Program-made: the position numbers and the translations under genes
In this document: positions 5,946-10,100 of the stretch, in pieces
Numbering within the stretch: the stretch's first letter is position 1
Layout of the letters: every line of letters starts with the position of its first letter
Notes under the pieces: generated by a model
Seen by the model: only the letters and a program-made list of their open reading frames with translations
The model's database searches: none
What the model was told of the DNA's origin: nothing
Assembly: GCA_018971065.1 (NCBI GenBank)
Contig: JAGWVC010000124.1
Location: 1 to 10,100, forward strand
From: Sphingomonadales bacterium
Lineage (GTDB): Bacteria; Pseudomonadota; Alphaproteobacteria; Sphingomonadales; Sphingomonadaceae
Reading direction: 5' to 3'
Length of the DNA: 10,100 nucleotides

Positions 5946-6803
5946 TTACGCTGCTGCCACCAAGGCCCTGCAATTTCCTTTGGAAATATGATCTATCTCT
6001 TGAGAGACATGTGATATAACAACAGACCCCAGATCAAATATATCCAGCGCCTCTTGACGTGTCAAATTCAGCTCGGCATGCATCACTGGATTTCTATGAT
6101 TATTTTTAATTTGACGTAAAAGGTCGATCGTTTCCTTCTTTACCTTCTTTCTGCCCCTGCCGTTGTTTATCTTTTCAAGTTCGGCGATGTATGCTCCCCA
6201 ATTGGCATTCAAAGAGGCAAATGATTTACCGCACACTAACCTCATTAGAGAAAGAAGACTGGCTTCAATCGCCCTCATCATGTGAAATGCGCAAGCGGTG
6301 TTCAGGCTGTACGCCAAGCACTTGGCCGAATCTTGAAATTGATCAAGTGCCTCTGCATCAATTACGGAACGGGTCTCGGGGCTGAATTTTTTGGTAGCGT
6401 CTTCAATGAGATCGGAAGTGGAATATATCCCAACCTTTGAAACATAATAAGTGGCAGAGGTCCTGCTTTCTGCGGCAAGAACCGTTTTAAATTCATCCAT
6501 TTTTGATCGTAAATTATATTGCAAAGTCCAATCAATATTCGGAATATCTTTTCCTGTATCATGTGAGTCTTGCCACTGCTGAAAAGTCGAAGCAATATCC
6601 TTCACAGCATTGAAAAGTTCGTCAACGTAGTGCTTTCCGATTCCAAATTCGATCAATTGGCCCGACGAAATTTTGTCGAGAGCATTGCCTAATGCGTACA
6701 CTCCAAACCAAGCATCGATGATGCTGCTTTTTTCATTAACGCTTTGAGCTTTGGTCAATCCTTCACCTAGCTCCACAACGTCATATATATTAATTCGGCG
6801 CAT
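5946..6803 (-). CDS. HEPN-like domain protein, horizontally acquired, function unknown
   Basis: A 285-aa cytosolic protein without signal peptide or membrane segment. The N-terminal half (1-150) has no motif I recognise. The C-terminal half looks all-helical: AFHMMRAIEASLLSL (172-186), then WGAYIAELEKI (202-212), then LLRQIKNNHRNPVMHAELNLTRQEAL (228-253). Arg237-Asn238 to His242 fits the Rx4-6H catalytic motif of HEPN RNases common in toxin, abortive-infection and defence proteins. RNase activity is inferred, not shown. The gene is AT-rich: hand counts give 26 and 16 G+C in 60 bases at 6121-6180 and 6481-6540, against 39 at 7141-7200 in nrdB. The ATG lies 3 bp after the nrdB stop, and the GGAG serving it is inside the last nrdB codons, so expression may be coupled to nrdB. 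There is no other Met until residue 102. Confidence 0.85.
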   Translation of the reverse strand: MRRINIYDVVELGEGLTKAQSVNEKSSIIDAWFGVYALGNALDKISSGQLIEFGIGKHYVDELFNAVKDIASTFQQWQDSHDTGKDIPNIDWTLQYNLRSKMDEFKTVLAAESRTSATYYVSKVGIYSTSDLIEDATKKFSPETRSVIDAEALDQFQDSAKCLAYSLNTACAFHMMRAIEASLLSLMRLVCGKSFASLNANWGAYIAELEKINNGRGRKKVKKETIDLLRQIKNNHRNPVMHAELNLTRQEALDIFDLGSVVISHVSQEIDHISKGNCRALVAAA

Positions 6804-6806
6804 ACA

Positions 6807-7871
6807 TCACTCCGCCGCAATCCCCGCCGCCTTGAACATGTCGCCGGTGCCATCGCCCTCGGCGCCATCGCCGTTGGCGGCATCGCTGGACTTCGCCTTG
6901 CGCCGCGCATCGAAGCTCGACCAGACCGTGTTCCAGTCGCCCTTGGTCGCGCCCTTCGAGTATTCGGTCGCGCGGGTTTCGAAGAAGTTGGCGTGTTCGA
7001 CGCCGTTCAGCAGCGGCGTCAGCCACGGCAGCGGGTGGTCCTCGATCATGTAGACCGCGGGCAGGCCGAGCTGGCCCAGGCGCCAGTCGGCGATGTAGCG
7101 GATGTAGCGCTTGATTTCCTTGGCGCTCATCCCCGGGACCGGGCCCATCTCGAACGCGAGGTCGATGAAGGCGTCTTCCAGCCGCACGGTCTTCTGGCAG
7201 CAGTCGATGATGTCTTCCTTGACCGACTTGGTCAGGCAGTCGCGTTCCTTGACGAAGGTGTGGAACAGCTTGGTGATGCCTTCGCAGTGCAGGGTTTCGT
7301 CGCGGATCGACCAGGTGACGATCTGGCCCATGCCCTTCATCTTGTTGAAGCGCGGGAAGTTCATCAGCATGGCGAAGCTGGCGAACAGTTGCAGCCCTTC
7401 GGTGAAGCCGCCGAACATGGCCAGGGTCTTGGCGATGTCCTCGTCGTTGTCGACGCCGAAGGTGTGCAGATAGTCGTGCTTGGCGCGCAGTTCCTCGTAT
7501 TCGAGGAACATGCCGTACTCGGTCTCGGGCATGCCGATGGTGTCGAGCAGGTGGCTGTAGGCGGCGATGTGCACCGTCTCCATGTTGGAGAAGGCGGCGA
7601 GCATCATCTTGATCTCGGTGGGCTTGAACACGCGGCCGTATTTCTCATGGTAGCAATCCTGCACTTCCACGTCGGCCTGCGTGAAGAAGCGGAAGATCTG
7701 CGTGAGCAGGTTGCGCTCATGCTCGCTGATCTTCTGCGCCCAGTCGCGGCAGTCCTCACCCAGAGGCACTTCCTCGGGCATCCAGTGGACCTGCTGCTGG
7801 CGCTTCCAGAACTCGTAGGCCCAGGGGTATTCGAAGGGCTTGTAGGTCTTGCGGGCTTCGAGAAGGGGCAT
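6807..7871 (-). CDS. nrdB: ribonucleoside-diphosphate reductase subunit beta (class Ia)
   Basis: A 354-aa R2 subunit that houses the diiron-tyrosyl radical cofactor and passes the radical to NrdA for reduction of ribonucleotides to deoxyribonucleotides. The iron ligands and radical site can be read: Asp67 (TQAD), Glu98-x2-His101 and radical Tyr105 (METVHIAAY), Glu158 (GFTEGLQ), Glu192-x2-His195 (RDETLH). The radical Tyr is present, so this is the tyrosyl-radical form. The chosen start is the ATG at 7871 (MPLLEARKTYKPFEYPW). The frame runs 64 codons further up, but that part is antisense-like Arg-rich reading of the GST gene. AAGG lies 9 nt ahead of the ATG. The tail GDMFKAAGIAAE would dock into NrdA. 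GST ends 11 bp upstream, and the AT-rich HEPN-like gene starts 3 bp downstream. Confidence 0.98.
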   Translation of the reverse strand: MPLLEARKTYKPFEYPWAYEFWKRQQQVHWMPEEVPLGEDCRDWAQKISEHERNLLTQIFRFFTQADVEVQDCYHEKYGRVFKPTEIKMMLAAFSNMETVHIAAYSHLLDTIGMPETEYGMFLEYEELRAKHDYLHTFGVDNDEDIAKTLAMFGGFTEGLQLFASFAMLMNFPRFNKMKGMGQIVTWSIRDETLHCEGITKLFHTFVKERDCLTKSVKEDIIDCCQKTVRLEDAFIDLAFEMGPVPGMSAKEIKRYIRYIADWRLGQLGLPAVYMIEDHPLPWLTPLLNGVEHANFFETRATEYSKGATKGDWNTVWSSFDARRKAKSSDAANGDGAEGDGTGDMFKAAGIAAE

Positions 7872-7882
7872 CGTGGTGGACC

Positions 7883-8620
7883 TTACATGTCGCGAACGAC
7901 GGAGAAACTGGCGGCGGGGACCTGTTCGGTCCGGCTGAAGAAACGGTCTAGATCGGCGTCGGACGCAGCCTTGCGGGTGCGGTTGGCGGCGTCGGTAAAG
8001 GCTTCGTCGGCGCGGGCGAGGGCGCGGATGGTGGCGGGGCGTTGCGCTATCGCTTCGCGCCACGCGACCAGCGCGGGATACTCGTCGGCCGGGAAGCCGT
8101 GGCGTTCAAGATAGTAGGCCCAGGGCTGAGTCGCCATGTCGGCGATCGAGTAATCAACACCTGCGAGATAAGGACTTTGCGCGAGGCGGGTTTCGAGGGC
8201 GCGGTAGAGCTTTTCGGCGATGGCGCGATAGCGGGCGCGGGCGTAGTCCGCCGTGCCTTCGGGGACGATGGTGAAGTGGGTGTATTGCCCCAGCATCGGG
8301 CCGATATTGGCCATCTGGATCATCAGCCATTGCTGGACGAGGGCGCGGGCGGGCTGCTGCGCGGGCAGGAAGCGGCCCTCGCGCTCGGCCAGCCACAGCA
8401 GGATGGCGCCCGATTCGGCCAGCGGCACGCCAAGGCGCGGGTCTTCGAGGACGGGGACCTTGGCCAGCGGGCTTTTGGCGACGAAGGCGGGATCGAACTG
8501 GTCCCCGGCGAACACCGCGACGTGGCGCAGTTGGTAATCGAGCCCGCATTCCTCGAGCATGAGGATGGGCTTGATGACGTTGGGGCTGTTCATGCCCGAC
8601 AGGATCAGGGTTTCGGTCAT
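7883..8620 (-). CDS. glutathione S-transferase family protein
   Basis: A 245-aa cytosolic GST. The N-terminal thioredoxin fold carries SGMNSPNVIK (8-17), where Ser12/Asn14 occupy the usual glutathione-activating turn, then AKVPVLED with the cis-Pro56 and AESGAILLWLAE with the Glu69-Ser70 glutathione-binding pair. The helical C-terminal domain includes the conserved N-capping block YLAGVDYSIADMATQPW. A tail of roughly 30 residues after the last GST helix makes it longer than the usual 200-220 aa. The pattern is nearest the Ure2p/YfcG-type bacterial GSTs, some of which reduce disulfides. The substrate cannot be assigned. The ATG overlaps the cupin gene stop as ATGA, and the TAA is 11 bp before nrdB, so it is translated within the reductase operon. 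Confidence 0.95.
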   Translation of the reverse strand: MTETLILSGMNSPNVIKPILMLEECGLDYQLRHVAVFAGDQFDPAFVAKSPLAKVPVLEDPRLGVPLAESGAILLWLAEREGRFLPAQQPARALVQQWLMIQMANIGPMLGQYTHFTIVPEGTADYARARYRAIAEKLYRALETRLAQSPYLAGVDYSIADMATQPWAYYLERHGFPADEYPALVAWREAIAQRPATIRALARADEAFTDAANRTRKAASDADLDRFFSRTEQVPAASFSVVRDM

Positions 8621-9087
8621 ATCGTGCGGCCTGCTCCCACCGGGTGAGCGGGGACGTTGACGACCGCGGCGACGCAGGGTTCGTCGTGCGGGTTGCGCCA
8701 GCCGTGGACGACGCCGCGATCGACGATGAAATCGTGCGGGGCCAGATCGACCTCGCCGGTTTCCAGCACCAGGGTGACGCGGCCCGAAAGGATGACGAGA
8801 TAGTCGATGGTGTCGGTGGCGTGCATCAGTTCGGGCGTGTGCGGCGCGAAGCGGCAGATGGCGAAGTTGGCCTCGCCCGAGTGGAGCATGTCGATGTTGT
8901 AGGGGCGGACGACATCGGCGGTGCCGCTGTTGTCGGCCGGGATGGCGGCGCGCCAGGCGAGCGCGGCGGCCTTGCCGTCGGTGTGCGGGATCGCGCCGTC
9001 GAGGATGACGGTGGAGCGGCCCCGGGCATCGAGGCCGGTGACGACGCGGCGCGCGTGCAGCGGGGTGGCGTGCAGCGGCGCGGTCAC
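8617..9087 (-). CDS. cupin domain-containing protein
   Basis: A 156-aa single-cupin protein. The N-terminal 60 residues form a lead-in with DGAIPHTDGK. The beta-barrel follows, with HTPELMHATDTIDYLVILSGRV (83-104, His89 and Asp95 in the first cupin motif) and APHDFIVDRGVVHGWRN (116-132, His128 in the second). The MHxTDTIDY...GxxHxWRN pattern marks a common bacterial subfamily of small metal-binding cupins whose reactions are mostly unknown. I start it at GTG 9087, where GTGA overlaps the TGA stop of the PepSY-type gene. The frame continues upstream but is then the wrong frame of that gene. The TGA overlaps the GST start (ATGA), so all three are probably translationally coupled. Confidence 0.92.
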   Translation of the reverse strand: MTAPLHATPLHARRVVTGLDARGRSTVILDGAIPHTDGKAAALAWRAAIPADNSGTADVVRPYNIDMLHSGEANFAICRFAPHTPELMHATDTIDYLVILSGRVTLVLETGEVDLAPHDFIVDRGVVHGWRNPHDEPCVAAVVNVPAHPVGAGRTI

Positions 9088-9467
9088 TTCCAGAACCACT
9101 TCGGGGTGAGGCCGCGCGATTTGCGGTTGGTCCAGAGCTGGATGTACATCCACAGCCCCGATACGCTGAAGAACAGCAGCGCCAGCCCGGTGAGGATCGA
9201 GACGGTGGTGCCGACCGGGCCGGCGATCTCGCCCGAGTGGATGTGCTTGACGAGGCCGGCGAAGTTCAGGCCCTGGCCGCGCTTCGGCTTGGGGCGGCAC
9301 ATCATGTCGGGCGGGCAGACGAAGCCGTCGGCGCGGGCGGGCGCGGCTGTCGTGGGGCGATCGTCGTCCTTCAGCAGGTCGTTGGCGTGGATGGTGAGGC
9401 CGGTGACGGCCATGACGATCATGAACAGGCCGAAGAAGACGCTGAGCCAGCGGTGCCATTTGCGCAT
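9084..9467 (-). CDS. PepSY-associated two-TM membrane protein
   Basis: A 127-aa inner-membrane protein. The RKWHRWLSVFFGLFMIVMAVTGL opening (2-24) is the first transmembrane helix typical of PepSY-TM proteins, and the second helix spans about 88-111 (ILTGLALLFFSVSGLWMYI). The loop between them holds CPPDMMC (Cys51, Cys57) and HIHSGEIAG (His75, His77). If the Arg/Lys-rich ends are cytoplasmic, this loop is periplasmic. Long PepSY-TM proteins have four helices and PepSY domains. This is the short form, common next to siderophore or redox genes, with no known reaction. The ATG at 9467 has GGAG 11 nt upstream. Its TGA overlaps the cupin GTG. Confidence 0.9.
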   Translation of the reverse strand: MRKWHRWLSVFFGLFMIVMAVTGLTIHANDLLKDDDRPTTAAPARADGFVCPPDMMCRPKPKRGQGLNFAGLVKHIHSGEIAGPVGTTVSILTGLALLFFSVSGLWMYIQLWTNRKSRGLTPKWFWK

Positions 9468-9473
9468 GGGTAT

Positions 9474-9671
9474 TCAGACTCCGGGAATGCGGGCGGGCGT
9501 GCGCCGGGCACGGGCAGGCGTGGCGCGCAAGCGACGATCGCCTGCCGATCCGGCCACGCGGTTGACGGTGAGGCCCCGGCGGGATGACCGCGGGGGCCTT
9601 TGCCGTGCCGAAGCCAGCGAAATCGCGGCCTTGTGCCGTCGGTCAGTCAGGATGTTGACGGTGACGTTCAT
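9474..9671 (-). CDS. doubtful small ORF between nrdA and the PepSY-type gene
   Basis: A 65-codon frame starts at ATG 9671 (MNVTVNILTDRRHKAA) with GAGGT 4 nt upstream, begins 35 bp after the nrdA stop, and ends 6 bp before the PepSY-type ATG. Good ribosome-binding spacing and position within the operon argue for it. The Arg/Pro-rich second half, the strong hairpin inside it and the lack of any recognised family argue against it. It may be a leader peptide, a real small protein or chance. Confidence 0.22.
   Translation of the reverse strand: MNVTVNILTDRRHKAAISLASARQRPPRSSRRGLTVNRVAGSAGDRRLRATPARARRTPARIPGV
9571..9599. terminator. strong GC hairpin between nrdA and the PepSY-type gene
   Basis: AGGCCCC pairs with GGGGCCT, then a G-G mismatch, then GCGG pairs with CCGC around a GATGA loop: eleven Watson-Crick pairs in 29 nt. 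It lies about 110 nt after the nrdA stop. On the minus strand, the direction of transcription, it is not followed by a T-run, so it may attenuate or protect the nrdA 3' end rather than terminate. On the plus strand it is followed by TT, but no plus-strand gene reads into it. Confidence 0.5.
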
Positions 9672-9706
9672 CGTGACCTCGCGGCGGCAGGCCGGCTTGC
9701 CTGATG

Positions 9707-10100
9707 TTACTGGCAGGCCAGGCATTCCTCGTAGTCGGTCTGGGTGGCCAGTTCGAACACAGGGGCGTCGCTGGTGTTGTCGGCCTCGACCCCGCCGGCG
9801 AAACCGGCGCGCTGGATCGACTTCGAGCGCAGGTAGTACAGCGACTTGATGCCGCGTTCCCAGGCCTGGAAGTGGAGCATCATCAGGTCCCACTTGTCGA
9901 CGTCGGCGGGGATGTAGAGGTTCAGCGACTGGGCCTGGTCGATGTACGGCGTGCGATCCGCCGCGAATTCGAGTAGCCAGCGCTGGTCGATCTCGAAGCT
10001 GGTCTTGTAGACGGCCTTTTCCTCGGGGCTGAGGAAATCGAGGTGCTGGATCGAGCCGCCGCGTTCGAGGATCGAGTTCCAGACGTTGGTCGAATCCTTG
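9707..10100 (-). CDS. nrdA: ribonucleoside-diphosphate reductase subunit alpha, C-terminal part
   Basis: The last 130 codons of NrdA, the catalytic subunit of class Ia ribonucleotide reductase. The gene continues beyond the right edge. Recognisable blocks are STNVWNSILERGGSIQHLDFLS, FEIDQRWLLEFAADRTPYIDQ, QSLNLYIP, HFQAWERGIKSLYYLRSKSIQRAGF and the C-terminal tail EECLACQ. QSLNLYIP and KSLYYLRS flank the barrel strands that carry the tyrosine pair for radical transfer. The CLAC cysteines at the C-terminus are the shuttle pair that re-reduces the active site and is itself reduced by thioredoxin or glutaredoxin. The stop is TAA at 9707-9709. nrdB follows only after three small genes and about 1.8 kb. 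Confidence 0.98.
   Translation of the reverse strand, partial: KDSTNVWNSILERGGSIQHLDFLSPEEKAVYKTSFEIDQRWLLEFAADRTPYIDQAQSLNLYIPADVDKWDLMMLHFQAWERGIKSLYYLRSKSIQRAGFAGGVEADNTSDAPVFELATQTDYEECLACQ

Noticed and set aside
6807..6860. Truncated or altered nrdB C-terminus caused by the neighbouring insertion
   Set aside because: The frame ends in a plausible tail (GDMFKAAGIAAE) with GC content like the rest of nrdB, and the composition shift begins only after the stop codon.
6993..8114. 373-codon plus-strand ORF opposite nrdB
   Set aside because: It is antisense to a complete NrdB with all iron ligands. Long open antisense frames are common in GC-rich coding DNA.
8644..9849. 401-codon plus-strand ORF opposite cupin, PepSY-type and nrdA genes
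   Set aside because: It crosses three recognisable genes on the other strand and has no family pattern of its own.

Overview
The window is GC-rich chromosomal DNA from an alphaproteobacterium, most likely a sphingomonad (Novosphingobium/Sphingobium type). That placement is an inference from the DUF1134/EipA envelope protein, the class Ia ribonucleotide reductase, the short PepSY-type membrane protein and the overall codon use. No database search was possible.

Left part (1-4496), housekeeping and metabolism. A class II tRNA-Ser(GCU) lies on the minus strand at the window edge, with a readable promoter. It is followed on the plus strand by an exported EipA/DUF1134 protein. This gene overlaps tail-to-tail by 20 bp with a minus-strand pair: an exported tyrosine phosphatase and an FMN-dependent alpha-hydroxy-acid oxidase. 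Divergent from that pair is an AspC/TyrB-type aminotransferase on the plus strand.

Middle part (4497-6806), accessory. A tightly overlapping minus-strand pair encodes DUF4160 and DUF2442 proteins, a toxin-antitoxin-like arrangement with its own promoter-like sequence and a small inverted repeat. About 750 bp follow with no recognisable gene, holding a purine-rich degenerate repeat and a compact array of GTCACCGTAATCG repeats bounded by inverted GGGGGTTA/TAACCCCC. Just beyond the array is a visibly AT-rich gene for a 285-aa protein whose C-terminal half carries an RNPVMH motif of HEPN (Rx4-6H) RNase type. Its start codon lies 3 bp after the nrdB stop. This is the best candidate in the window for an undescribed, probably defence-related, element.

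Right part (6807-10100), ribonucleotide reductase locus, all minus strand. In transcription order: the 3' end of nrdA, a spacer with a strong hairpin, a two-TM PepSY-type protein, a cupin protein, a glutathione S-transferase, nrdB, then the HEPN-like gene. PepSY/cupin and cupin/GST overlap at stop/start codons. GST-nrdB and nrdB-HEPN are 11 bp and 3 bp apart. The run looks like one operon in which the two reductase subunits are separated by three small genes and the foreign HEPN gene is attached at the end, where it could share nrdB transcription and translational coupling.
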